Assembly (NCBI RefSeq): GCF_000016985.1
Contig: NC_009633.1
Coordinates: 1,364,001-1,428,000, forward strand
DNA length: 64,000 bases
Direction: 5' to 3'
Source of the DNA: Alkaliphilus metalliredigens QYMF
GTDB lineage: Bacteria; Bacillota; Clostridia; Peptostreptococcales; Natronincolaceae
In this document: positions 7,394 through 16,111 of the stretch, one piece after another
Layout: every line of letters begins with the position of its first letter
Position numbering within the stretch: the first letter of the stretch is position 1
Made by a program: the position numbers and the translations under genes
The notes under the pieces: model-generated
Database searches by the model: none
What the model saw: only the letters and a program-made list of their open reading frames with translations
Told to the model about the DNA's origin: nothing

Positions 7394-9331
7394 TTAGTTT
7401 TCCCCCATTGTGGTCATTTTGGTTTTAATATAATTTAAATATCCCCCAGCTAAGAGAATATCAATATCTCGTGATGAACCTGTAAATGCTGCATTAAAAG
7501 TAATGTCTTTTGATTTATTATAAATTGTGAATTCAGAGTCATTGGTTAGTGAGTACTTTAAACTCTTGATTTCTAAATCATCCATTTCGTCGATGGCATT
7601 ATAATCCTTTAAATTAACAAACTCCAAAGGAATAATACCACTATTGATTAGATTTTTCTTGTGAATTCTAGCAAAAGACTTAACAATGATTGCCTTAATG
7701 CCTAAGTGTAGTGGGGCTAGGGCGGCATGCTCTCTACTGGAGCCTTGACCATAATTTTCTCCTCCTACCACAATTCCTCCGTTATTTTCGTCACACTTTT
7801 TCCAAAAGTTTTCATCTATGGTGCTGAAGCAAAACGTTGAAAGATAAGGAATGTTAGAACGATAAGGTAACAGCTTTGCATGGGAGGGCATGATATCATC
7901 GGTGGTGATGTTGTCACCGGCCTTCAATACTGCCTTTCCGGTCATTCCTTCTGTCAGCATATGATTAAGTGGAACGGGTTTAATGTTAGGACCCATGATG
8001 ACGGGCGTATCGATGTTTTTATTGTATAGAAAATAACTGTCACTGCTGGCATAGGAAAGGGGCTCATCAATGTATATGTCAGCGCCTAAACTAATGGGAT
8101 CCTCAAGACATCCCTTAATAGCAGATATGGCTGCGGTTTCTGGACTGACTAAATATACTTCAGCATTTTCTGTACCACTTCTTCCGCAAAAGTTACGATT
8201 GAAGGTTCTTAGGGAAATGCCGTTGTTTTTAGGGGACTGCCCCATGCCAATACAGGGACCACAGCTACATTCTAATATTCTGGCCCCGGCACTGAGAAAA
8301 GTAGAAAGGGCACCATTATCCGCCAGCATCTTTAAAATTTTACTAGATCCAGGTGAAATTCCTAAATCCACATCTGGATGCACTGCACTGTTCTTTAAGA
8401 TGGCAGCAGCCTTCATTAAATCCTTATAGGATGAGTTGGTACAGCTACCAATGAGGACCTGATCTACCTTCATTCCTTTGATGTTTTCTATGGTGTCAAC
8501 ATTGTCAGGACTGTGGGGCTTGGCTGTCATGGTGGTGATTTTTGAAAGATCTATTTCCATGGTTTCATCATATACTGCGTCTCTATCTGCCGACAATGCG
8601 ACCCAATCCATTTCCCTACCTAATGATTTTAAGTAGTAACGGGTATTTTCATCACTGGGGAAAATTGAGGTTGTAGCACCTAATTCAGCTCCCATGTTGG
8701 TAATCGTGGCTCTGTCGGTTAAGGATAAACCTTTTAAACCTTCGCCAGAATATTCTACTACCTTTCCGACCCCACCCTTTACAGATAACTGCTTTAAGAT
8801 GTATAGGCTTAGGTCCTTTGCGGAAACCCATGGATTCAATGCCCCAGTCAGTTTGATATTTAGAACCTTCGGTACTGTTAAGAAATAAGACCCACTAGCC
8901 ATGGCAGTGGCAACATCTAAACCGCCGGCACCTATGGCTAACACCCCCATGCCACCGCTGGTAGGGGTGTGACTATCAGACCCCAACAAGGTCTTGCCTG
9001 GTATAGAGAATCCTTCTAAATGCAATTGGTGGCAAATCCCATTGCCTGGCTTTGAAAAATGAATGCCATATTTACCTGCAACACTTTTAATAAAGGCATG
9101 GTCATCGGCATTTTCAAAACCGATTTGAAGTGTGTTGTGATCGATATAGGCCACTGATAATTCTGTCTTGATCTCCTTGATATCCATGGCTTCTAATTGA
9201 AGGTAAACCATGGTGCCCGTAGAATCCTGCGTTAGGGTTTGGTCTATTTTAATCTCTACTTCACTTCCGGGTATTAACGTTCCTGAAATTAAATGATCTT
9301 CTAATATTTTATAAGTTATATTCTTGCCCAT
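7394..9331 (-). CDS. Aconitate hydratase (single-chain, 645 residues)
   Basis: Monomeric [4Fe-4S] aconitase interconverting citrate and isocitrate. Cluster Cys residues are in IGSCTNSSYKD and CSCGPCIGMGQ. The substrate site shows SDSHTPTSGGMG near residue 120 and GQGSSREHAAL in the C-terminal swivel domain. At 645 residues it is shorter than E. coli AcnA (~890) and matches the compact type found in Clostridia and Aquifex-like bacteria, in which catalytic and swivel domains are fused. It is gene 2 of the operon and directly abuts icd. A homoaconitase or isopropylmalate isomerase role is less likely because those are normally two-subunit in bacteria. Confidence 0.88.
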   Translation of the reverse strand: MGKNITYKILEDHLISGTLIPGSEVEIKIDQTLTQDSTGTMVYLQLEAMDIKEIKTELSVAYIDHNTLQIGFENADDHAFIKSVAGKYGIHFSKPGNGICHQLHLEGFSIPGKTLLGSDSHTPTSGGMGVLAIGAGGLDVATAMASGSYFLTVPKVLNIKLTGALNPWVSAKDLSLYILKQLSVKGGVGKVVEYSGEGLKGLSLTDRATITNMGAELGATTSIFPSDENTRYYLKSLGREMDWVALSADRDAVYDETMEIDLSKITTMTAKPHSPDNVDTIENIKGMKVDQVLIGSCTNSSYKDLMKAAAILKNSAVHPDVDLGISPGSSKILKMLADNGALSTFLSAGARILECSCGPCIGMGQSPKNNGISLRTFNRNFCGRSGTENAEVYLVSPETAAISAIKGCLEDPISLGADIYIDEPLSYASSDSYFLYNKNIDTPVIMGPNIKPVPLNHMLTEGMTGKAVLKAGDNITTDDIMPSHAKLLPYRSNIPYLSTFCFSTIDENFWKKCDENNGGIVVGGENYGQGSSREHAALAPLHLGIKAIIVKSFARIHKKNLINSGIIPLEFVNLKDYNAIDEMDDLEIKSLKYSLTNDSEFTIYNKSKDITFNAAFTGSSRDIDILLAGGYLNYIKTKMTTMGEN

Positions 9332-9365
9332 TTATATCACCTCATTCATTAATATTGTAATTGGC

Positions 9366-10508
9366 TTATGCAGTTAAATTTCTTTCCCTAAGGACTTCCT
9401 CATATAAGCTGAGTAATTCCTTGTCGTTCAAGGATCTCTTAAGTGCAATGGATACATTTCTCACCTTTATGAGTAATTCATAAGATGAAGCGTCATCTAT
9501 ATGGATGCCATGGAAGGATAATCTGTTTTTGATGGCAGCTGATCCTGAATGTTTTCCAATGAGTATTTTTCTCTCGAGGCCTAGATCCTCAGGTTTGATG
9601 ATTTCATAGGTTAATGGATTTTTGAGGGCACCATCTGCATGAATTCCAGACTCGTGATAAAAAATACGTTCTCCTGTGATTGCCTTCCAAAAAGGAATCT
9701 CTCTATTAGAAGCCTTTGCCACATAAGCACATAGGTCTTTTATTTTTTCAATGTGATAATTGGCGTGTTCAAGGTTCATTGCATATTTTAAAGAAAGGAT
9801 AACCTCTTCTAATGATGCATTTCCTGCTCGCTCTCCTAGACCATTGACGGTGGCTCCTAAGTATGTGGCACCAGCCATAGCACCTGCGATGGCATTTGCC
9901 GTTGCCATGCCTAAATCATTATGTGTGTGCATTTCGATGTCGATGTCTACTGCTTCCTTTAAAAGCTTAATTCGATTATAGGTCGTGATTGGATCTAAAA
10001 TTCCAACGGTATCACAAAATCGAACTCGATTGGCGCCAGCTTCCTTTGCAGCTTTGAAAAAATCAATTAAAAATAGGTCATCTGTTCGAGATGCATCCTC
10101 TGCATTAACAGAAATATATAAACCATTGAATTTTGCAAATTCTGTGGCCTTGACCATTTGTTCTAGAACTCGATCTCTGGTGGAATTTAATTTATGTGTG
10201 ATATGGATGTCTGATGTAGATATGGATATGGCAACAGCATCTACCCCACAATCAATAGAAGCTTCGATATCCTTAATCACAGCTCTATTCCAGCCCATGA
10301 TGCTGGCCTTCAAGTTACTCTTCACAATTTTTTTGATAACATCCTTTTCATCGCTGCCCATGACAGGAATACCAGCTTCGATTTGATCTACTCCTAATTC
10401 GTCTAGCATTTTTGCAATGAAGACCTTTTCTTCATTGGCAAAGACCACCCCAGCAGTTTGTTCTCCATCTCTTAAAGTGGTGTCTAGTAATTTTATTTTT
10501 TTTGTCAT
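9366..10508 (-). CDS. Homocitrate synthase / Re-citrate synthase family (NifV-like)
   Basis: About 380-residue HMGL-like TIM-barrel acyltransferase that condenses acetyl-CoA with a 2-oxoacid. Motifs are LLDTTLRDGEQTAGV (catalytic Arg, metal Asp), HTHNDLGMATANA (metal His pair) and GLGERAGNASLEE. It is annotated as NifV-like by family. Its place upstream of aconitase and isocitrate dehydrogenase suggests that its product may be citrate (Re-citrate synthase role) rather than homocitrate. The translation is open to 10523 (TTG), but ATG 10508 after GGGGGGAAGG is preferred. The promoter at 10547-10575 reads into it. Confidence 0.78.
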   Translation of the reverse strand: MTKKIKLLDTTLRDGEQTAGVVFANEEKVFIAKMLDELGVDQIEAGIPVMGSDEKDVIKKIVKSNLKASIMGWNRAVIKDIEASIDCGVDAVAISISTSDIHITHKLNSTRDRVLEQMVKATEFAKFNGLYISVNAEDASRTDDLFLIDFFKAAKEAGANRVRFCDTVGILDPITTYNRIKLLKEAVDIDIEMHTHNDLGMATANAIAGAMAGATYLGATVNGLGERAGNASLEEVILSLKYAMNLEHANYHIEKIKDLCAYVAKASNREIPFWKAITGERIFYHESGIHADGALKNPLTYEIIKPEDLGLERKILIGKHSGSAAIKNRLSFHGIHIDDASSYELLIKVRNVSIALKRSLNDKELLSLYEEVLRERNLTA

Positions 10509-10546
10509 AATCCTTCCCCCCAAAAATTTAAAATGATTTAATTAGG

Positions 10547-10575
10547 ATTATATATGCAATATTACAAAATGTCAA
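10547..10575 (-). promoter_or_regulatory. Consensus sigma-A promoter of the citrate-pathway operon
   Basis: On the minus strand a perfect TTGACA (10575-10570) and a perfect TATAAT (10552-10547) are separated by 17 bp, about 40 bp before the start codon at 10508. TGCAAT (10555-10560) and ATTGCA (10575-10580) form a dyad around the spacer, a likely regulator site. Confidence 0.8.
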
Positions 10576-10964
10576 TTGCAATTTACTAAAAAATGAATTA
10601 TTTATTTAAAGATATTGCACTATGGGGTTAAAATGAGCCTTGTAACTTCTATAAATCGACAAAAATGAATGTTGAAAATTAAAATAAGTCAAATTATTGC
10701 AATTTGAAGGATTTCACTTGGAATAAATAGGTTTTAAGTCATAAAAAAAGGAAGTAATATCATTATTTAATAAAAATGCTTGGAATGTAAGGTAAGATGG
10801 AACTTTTGGAGCGTAGAAGGTTTGCTTTAAATGAAATTTATAAATATATAAAAGTCATTTGTGCTATATTAAAAAAAATTCAATGCTCAAAGTATCTTAT
10901 TATTCTGATTTTGCCTACTCCCAATGAAAACCCCAAAAAAGCTGTTGATTTTTTAAAATATGTA
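10576..10964. other. Intergenic region between divergent operons
   Basis: About 390 bp of AT-rich DNA. It contains CAAATTATTGCAATTTG at about 10690-10706, a palindrome with 6-bp arms, and other ATTGCA words like those at the citrate-operon promoter. A 66-codon frame at 10797-10997 has no good ribosome-binding site and runs through the next promoter, so I do not call it. Confidence 0.5.
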
Positions 10965-10993
10965 TTGACAGTTATTTCAAGATCCTGTATGAT
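10965..10993 (+). promoter_or_regulatory. Promoter of the GntR-ABC operon
   Basis: TTGACA (10965-10970), 17-bp spacer, TATGAT (10988-10993). It lies immediately upstream of an inverted repeat, as expected for an autorepressed operon. Confidence 0.8.
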
Positions 10994-10996
10994 CTA

Positions 10997-11030
10997 ACTG
11001 TATTAAGTGTATTACATCTTTTAATACAGT
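10997..11030. promoter_or_regulatory. Probable GntR/YtrA-type operator
   Basis: ACTGTATTAA (10997-11006) and its perfect inverse TTAATACAGT (11021-11030) flank a related half-site, AGTGTATTA (11006-11014), in direct orientation to the first. The site covers the transcription start region just downstream of the -10 box and ends at the ribosome-binding site GGGAGG, so binding would block the operon. Confidence 0.7.
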
Positions 11031-11042
11031 CGGGAGGTACAT

Positions 11043-11417
11043 ATGATCTATTTAGATTTGAAAGATCGCAGACCCTTATATGAACAGATTAAGGAAAAAA
11101 TGAAACTCTTGATGATCAAAGGAGTGTTAAAATCCGATGAGAAAATCCCTTCGGTAAGAGAGCTGGCTCAGTCATTGACCATTAATCCAAATACAATTCA
11201 AAAAGCCTATCGGGATTTAGAAAAGGAAGGATTTATCTATTCTGTCCGTGGCAAGGGAAGCTTTGTAGCGCCCTTAGAAAATGTCATCAATCCCGTTAGA
11301 CAAGATGAATTAACAGAGGAATTAAAAAAGATTATTGCAGAGCTGATGTATATGAATACCTCTAAAGAACAGTTAATTGATTACATTAATGAGATTTATA
11401 AAAAGGAGGTTCGATGA
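11043..11417 (+). CDS. GntR-family transcriptional regulator, YtrA subfamily
   Basis: 124 residues: a winged helix-turn-helix (IPSVRELAQSLTINPNTIQK, near residues 37-56, then DLEKEGFIYSVRGKGSFV) plus a short dimerisation tail, the layout of YtrA-type GntR regulators. These usually repress a co-transcribed ABC transporter that responds to cell-envelope stress or antibiotics. The start ATG has GGGAGG seven bases upstream. It is the first gene of a three-gene operon and probably acts at the dyad 10997-11030. Confidence 0.9.
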   Translation: MIYLDLKDRRPLYEQIKEKMKLLMIKGVLKSDEKIPSVRELAQSLTINPNTIQKAYRDLEKEGFIYSVRGKGSFVAPLENVINPVRQDELTEELKKIIAELMYMNTSKEQLIDYINEIYKKEVR

Positions 11418-11418
11418 A

Positions 11419-12318
11419 ATGATTGAAGTAAAGAATTTAAGTAAATCCTTCGGAAAGTTCAAGGCACTAGATGATCTAAGTGTTCATGTGAAAAAAGGCT
11501 CGGTATATGGACTGCTTGGACCCAACGGTGCGGGTAAAACAACTTTAATCAAACACATTGTAGGGGTTTATCGTCAAGATGAAGGCGTGGTCACAGTAGG
11601 GGGTGCGTTGGTTTATGAAAATCCTACAGTTAAGTCAACAATCGTATATATACCCGATGACTTATACTTTTTTTCTCAATATAGCATTGCGGAAATGGCA
11701 AAATTTTATGCCAGTCTCTACCCCACATGGAATCAAGAACGCTATGAATGTCTAAAGAAGGTATTTCCCATTGATGACAAAAGAAGAGTCACAAAGCTAT
11801 CTAAGGGAATGCAAAAGCAAGTTGCCTTTTGGCTTGGCATATGTATTATGCCCCAGGTGATGATTCTTGATGAGCCTGTGGATGGTTTGGATCCTGTAAT
11901 GCGAAAAAAAGTGTGGAATCTCATGCTTCAAGATGTAGTCGAGAGAGAAACCACAATATTAGTTTCCTCCCATAATTTACGAGAACTAGAGGATGTGTGT
12001 GATCACGTAGGAATACTCCATAATGGCAAAATTGTAGCGGAAAGAGAATTAGATAACATGAAGTCAGATATTCATAAGCTACAGGTAGCTTTTCCAAATA
12101 AAGTGCCTAAAGATTTCTTGAAGGAAGTGGAAGTGCTCCACAGATCAGAAAGTGGAAATGTATTGTTGCTTATTGTAAAAGGAGATAAAGAAGAATTGCT
12201 TTCTATCATACAAAAATCAAATCCAGTCATACTAGATGCACTGCCATTAACATTAGAGGAAATTTTTATTTATGAGTTAGGGGGGATGGGCTATGATATT
12301 GAAAACATCATTATTTGA
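11419..12318 (+). CDS. ABC transporter ATP-binding protein
   Basis: About 299-residue ATPase with Walker A GPNGAGKTT, a degenerate signature LSKGMQKQV, Walker B VMILDEPVDGLDP and switch His in SSHNLRELED. A ~90-residue C-terminal extension is typical of ABC-2 exporters of the YtrB/NatA type. The frame is open from 11377, but ATG 11419 with AAGGAGG upstream is the start; it follows the regulator stop by one base. It partners the 660-residue permease that overlaps its 3' end by 26 bp. The substrate is unknown. Confidence 0.9.
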   Translation: MIEVKNLSKSFGKFKALDDLSVHVKKGSVYGLLGPNGAGKTTLIKHIVGVYRQDEGVVTVGGALVYENPTVKSTIVYIPDDLYFFSQYSIAEMAKFYASLYPTWNQERYECLKKVFPIDDKRRVTKLSKGMQKQVAFWLGICIMPQVMILDEPVDGLDPVMRKKVWNLMLQDVVERETTILVSSHNLRELEDVCDHVGILHNGKIVAERELDNMKSDIHKLQVAFPNKVPKDFLKEVEVLHRSESGNVLLLIVKGDKEELLSIIQKSNPVILDALPLTLEEIFIYELGGMGYDIENIII

Positions 12319-14275
12319 TAAAGGGTTAATATTAAGTGATGTAAAACGTTTCTGGTGGGCCAGTGCCCTCTATACGCTATTATTATTCTTCATCCTACCA
12401 CTGAAACACATCATGCTAAAAAATGCCATGCACGAGGAATGGATTAGAAATCAAGTGGTGGATTCATTAATAATGAATGTACATCAAAGTGAATTTCAAA
12501 TCATATTAATGTTGGTAATGCCGGTGATCTTGGCGGTACTGGTATTCAGATACATGCAAAAGAATAATGCAGCTTCCATGATGCACAGCCTGCCCTACAC
12601 GAGAAAGACCCTGTATTGTAGTCATAGTGCTGCGGGATTTGTACTGCTTGCTCTACCTATCATCTTAAATGGTCTTGTATTGATGATTTTGCAAGGCACT
12701 ACGAATTTAGGAGAATACTATTCCTTCTTAGATATAGTAGGGTGGGGAGGACAGACTTTAATTTTAAATATTTTATTCTTCAGTGTGACCATTTTTGCAG
12801 GGATGTTTACCGGGAGCTCCATAGCTCAAATGGTGTTTAGCTATATTGTACAAATACTACCTGCGGGAGTATATATATTATTCAAACATAATATAGGACA
12901 GTTAATTCATGGCTATAGTAGTGCTGGTAGGCTCCGTGATCCTATTTTAGATAGACTTCCGATATTTGTATTACTGAACAATCGAGCAGGAGTCCGATAT
13001 ATTTCCACATGGAGTGTAATAAGCTATTTATTGATTGCAATTGCGCTTTTTATCATAGGCTACTATGTATATAAATTAAGAAATTTAGAAGCATCAGGAG
13101 ATGTGGTGGCTTTTATAGCCATTCGTCCGGTTTTCAAATTTGGGGTAACAGTTTGTAGTATGTTATTGGGTGGAATTTATTTTACAAGTATTGCAAGAGG
13201 TAGTTTCCCTACTTTGATCTTTGGATATGTACTGAGCTCCTTTTTAGGCTATTGGATTGCTGAAATCCTGATGGAAAAGTCTTTCAAGGTTTTAGGAGCC
13301 TATAAGGGTTATGTGGCTTATACCGTCATCATGTTGGTGGTGTTAATGGGAGTCCAAACCGATGTGACAGGTTATGTAGGACGGATCCCGGAAGCTGAAG
13401 AGGTTGAAAAAGTTTATTTGGGTTACAATGGAGACGTATGGATGGATATTGAAAGCGAGGTTCAAAAAACAAGAGATAGTAGTGATGTAATGGATTTTAG
13501 TGGAAAATTATTTGAAAGTGAAGCCAATATAGAAAATATGATAGCCTTTCATGAGGAATTAGTGAAAGAACCAACAAATAAAATAGGAAGATACCAATAC
13601 ATCGTTTATGGCTTGAAAAATGGTCAATATCTAAAGCGATACTATGCCATAGATGAGCAAAGATATGCAGATCAGTTAAGGCCGATTTATGAATCTCTAG
13701 AATATAAACAAACAAGATTTCCTGTTATTGAGCAAAGGGAATCAGATATTAAATGGATTGAAATAACCGATGAGCGGATACAAAAGAAATCTGCAATGCT
13801 TATAGATTCCGCAGAAATTCATGGGTTCATCAAAGCACTTCAAATGGATATAGAAAATGCCACCTATGAAGATTTAGTAATGGATAGGGGGAGATCCGTA
13901 AGGGCAATCATTATGGATCAAAATGAAAGGATTATAGAATACGCAATCAGAAACCAAAATAAGTTTGTGGAGCAATGGTTGAAGGATCAAGGTTATTATG
14001 AAGAGGTGATCCTCATGCCAGAGGATGTGGAATATATCGTTCTTGATAAGGTTAATTCAAGTGATTCACGTAAAAGGGTGGAAGTAAGAGATAAAGCAGT
14101 GATAGAGGAACTCGTTAAAGTTAGTGCTGAATTTGGATATGACCACACGAAGGAAAATGTAAGTGTTGCTTTTTATATGACGGGATTCTCAAGGCATCCA
14201 GAATATATGTACATACAAGCAAATGATTCTAACTCTGAGAAGTTGAAGGCGTATATCAATCAATTAAATGAGTAA
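12293..14275 (+). CDS. ABC-2-type permease with large C-terminal extracytoplasmic domain
   Basis: 660 residues. The N-terminal ~365 residues hold about eight transmembrane segments of the ABC-2 type, with MMHSLPYTRKTLYC between the second and third, a motif seen in YtrC-like permeases. The C-terminal ~295 residues are soluble and highly charged, with no recognisable motif, and probably lie outside the cell. It overlaps the ATPase gene and ends the operon. Export of, or defence against, an envelope-active compound is inferred from the YtrA-type regulator and not from the permease itself. Confidence 0.78.
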   Translation: MILKTSLFDKGLILSDVKRFWWASALYTLLLFFILPLKHIMLKNAMHEEWIRNQVVDSLIMNVHQSEFQIILMLVMPVILAVLVFRYMQKNNAASMMHSLPYTRKTLYCSHSAAGFVLLALPIILNGLVLMILQGTTNLGEYYSFLDIVGWGGQTLILNILFFSVTIFAGMFTGSSIAQMVFSYIVQILPAGVYILFKHNIGQLIHGYSSAGRLRDPILDRLPIFVLLNNRAGVRYISTWSVISYLLIAIALFIIGYYVYKLRNLEASGDVVAFIAIRPVFKFGVTVCSMLLGGIYFTSIARGSFPTLIFGYVLSSFLGYWIAEILMEKSFKVLGAYKGYVAYTVIMLVVLMGVQTDVTGYVGRIPEAEEVEKVYLGYNGDVWMDIESEVQKTRDSSDVMDFSGKLFESEANIENMIAFHEELVKEPTNKIGRYQYIVYGLKNGQYLKRYYAIDEQRYADQLRPIYESLEYKQTRFPVIEQRESDIKWIEITDERIQKKSAMLIDSAEIHGFIKALQMDIENATYEDLVMDRGRSVRAIIMDQNERIIEYAIRNQNKFVEQWLKDQGYYEEVILMPEDVEYIVLDKVNSSDSRKRVEVRDKAVIEELVKVSAEFGYDHTKENVSVAFYMTGFSRHPEYMYIQANDSNSEKLKAYINQLNE

Positions 14276-14540
14276 AGAACAATGTGCAATTTCATGGTGT
14301 ACCACCCCTGAAATTTCTAGGTTTCCAAATCCTTTGATGATGTTTGCCAGAGTTCACTTTAATAATAGTAGCTTGTGGATATGAGCCCAGCAGTTGAACT
14401 AGATCACTGTGTAAGGGTGATTATTGAAACGTTATGTGATGAAGCAGAAGAAAAAATACAAGGATAGAGAAACGTCATGTAAGGTGGTGAAAAAGTAGGC
14501 TAATCAATTAATGGTTAGCCTACTTCTCCATTGGTCTAGC
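14276..14540. other. Convergent intergenic region with a possible 28-codon frame
   Basis: Lies between the permease gene and the phosphonate-type transporter operon. ATG 14381 to TAG 14467 encodes 28 residues (MSPAVELDHCVRVIIETLCD...), without a convincing ribosome-binding site; it may be gene debris. The terminator at 14493-14525 is the only feature I support. Confidence 0.4.
14493..14525 (-). terminator. Terminator of the phnDEC operon
   Basis: AAGTAGGCTAA and TTAGCCTACTT form a perfect 11-bp stem with an 11-base loop. On the minus strand it is followed by TTTCACC, 16 bp after the phnC stop. Confidence 0.85.
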
Positions 14541-15296
14541 TTATAAAGTAACTTTATCTGATTTATATATTGTGTTAATTTTCGATTCGCATAGTTCCTC
14601 TGGTGAACCATCAAATACAATTTTTCCTTGATTGATTCCTATAATTCTTTTGCCATAGATTTTTGCCAATTCAACCGAATGGAGGTTGATGATCATGGTT
14701 ATTTTGTCTTGTTCATTAATTTTTTGTAATAAGCCCATAACTTCTTTAGCAGTGACAGGATCGAGACTGGAGACAGGCTCGTCACCTAAGATGATTTGAG
14801 GTTGTTGTATAAGTGCTCTAGCAATACCAACTCTTTGCTGTTGACCACCGCTTAATGATTTTATAGGTCGCTTTGAAAAACCAACGAGACCTACCTTTTC
14901 CAAGGACTCCTCCGCTTTAACGATACACTCTGGAGGAAATCTTTTGAAAATAATGTATAATTGTGAGAGGTATCCAAATCTCCCTGTCAGTACATTGGTT
15001 AAAACATCCATTCTAGGAATTAAATTATACTGTTGAAAAATCATAGCCAGATTGCGACGATACAGTCGCAGTGATTCTCCCGTTAAACTCATAATTTCTT
15101 TTTCTTCAAAACATATTTCTCCTTGAGAAGCATCAATTAATCGATTGATACAACGAATAAGTGTAGATTTACCAGAACCACTCAAACCTAGTATCGCAAC
15201 GAACTCACCTTTTTCCACATGAAGATTTACATTATCTAAAGCAAAGACTTCACCCTTCGTATATTGTTTGCTCAAATTTTTGATTGCTAATTGCAT
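14541..15296 (-). CDS. phnC: Phosphonate/phosphite-type ABC transporter ATPase PhnC
   Basis: About 251 residues with Walker A GLSGSGKST, Q-loop FQQYNLIPRMDVLTNVLTGR (a PhnC-specific pattern), signature LSGGQQQRVGIARAL and Walker B ILGDEPVSSLDP. It energises uptake by the PhnE permease. The frame extends to 15371, but ATG 15296 (MQLAIKNLSKQY) follows AAGGGTG and lies just after the phnE stop. The family covers phosphonates, phosphite and related oxyanions, so the substrate cannot be fixed from this gene. Confidence 0.9.
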   Translation of the reverse strand: MQLAIKNLSKQYTKGEVFALDNVNLHVEKGEFVAILGLSGSGKSTLIRCINRLIDASQGEICFEEKEIMSLTGESLRLYRRNLAMIFQQYNLIPRMDVLTNVLTGRFGYLSQLYIIFKRFPPECIVKAEESLEKVGLVGFSKRPIKSLSGGQQQRVGIARALIQQPQIILGDEPVSSLDPVTAKEVMGLLQKINEQDKITMIINLHSVELAKIYGKRIIGINQGKIVFDGSPEELCESKINTIYKSDKVTL

Positions 15297-15298
15297 AT

Positions 15299-16105
15299 CT
15301 AAATCACCCTTCTTCGAATAATGCCACCAATGTAATCGATGATAATAACCATTGCCATAATGACTAGACAATCCACTGCAACTTTATTATACTGGAACAT
15401 TTTAAAATGGATACTTAAAAGTTGTCCTACTCCACCAGCTCCGACTAAACCAAGGACAAGAGAAGCTCGAACACTTACTTCTAAACGATAGAAGGAGTTG
15501 GATAATACATGAGGAATAACTTGGGGAAGAATACCATACAAGATAACAATATTCTTTTTTGCACCTGTTGAAGTCATCGCTTCTTGGGGACCTATATCAG
15601 CGGATTCTATAATTTCTGAGAAAAGTTTTCCCATTACGCCAACATTATGGAGGGATAGGGCCAGCACTCCTGCAAATGGACCTAGACTGACTGTGGGAAC
15701 AAATATAAGTGCAAAAACAATTTCTGGTACAGAACGTAAAAAACTGAGCATTCCTCTAAGTGTCGTATAGATAGACCAATGAGGAGAAGTGTTTTTTGCA
15801 CTCAAAAAACTAAGTGGAACAGCTAATAAAAATGCCACCGCGGTCCCCATAATAGCTATCTGAACGGTAATAACAGATTCACTTAGGGCTAAAGGCAGAA
15901 CACTCCAATCTGGATTTAGAAAGCTTCTCTTTAGAAAGTGCAAAGTGTTTCCAAAGTCTTTAAACATTAAGGGATTGAAATTTGTTCCCAAAGCACTCCA
16001 AATAAGAACCACAAGAAGGCCTATCCAAAGATAGACCTTTTTATAATTATGGGGGGGATTTAATTGAATTTTATTTGAATCCTTTACTTTTACTTCTTTT
16101 ATCAT
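15299..16105 (-). CDS. phnE: Phosphonate/phosphite-type ABC permease PhnE
   Basis: 268-residue permease with about six transmembrane segments. The EAA loop is recognisable as ALSLHNVGVMGKLFSEIIES followed by GPQEAMTSTGA, and the typical VPEIVFALIFV segment is present. It sits 6 bp after phnD and directly before phnC, in the order binding protein - permease - ATPase. One permease gene suggests a homodimer. It has no assigned phosphonate lyase or phosphite dehydrogenase gene nearby. Confidence 0.9.
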   Translation of the reverse strand: MIKEVKVKDSNKIQLNPPHNYKKVYLWIGLLVVLIWSALGTNFNPLMFKDFGNTLHFLKRSFLNPDWSVLPLALSESVITVQIAIMGTAVAFLLAVPLSFLSAKNTSPHWSIYTTLRGMLSFLRSVPEIVFALIFVPTVSLGPFAGVLALSLHNVGVMGKLFSEIIESADIGPQEAMTSTGAKKNIVILYGILPQVIPHVLSNSFYRLEVSVRASLVLGLVGAGGVGQLLSIHFKMFQYNKVAVDCLVIMAMVIIIDYIGGIIRRRVI

Positions 16106-16111
16106 CTTGTA

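Noticed and set aside
10797-10997. 66-codon plus-strand ORF
   Set aside because: No ribosome-binding site, runs through the consensus promoter of the GntR operon.
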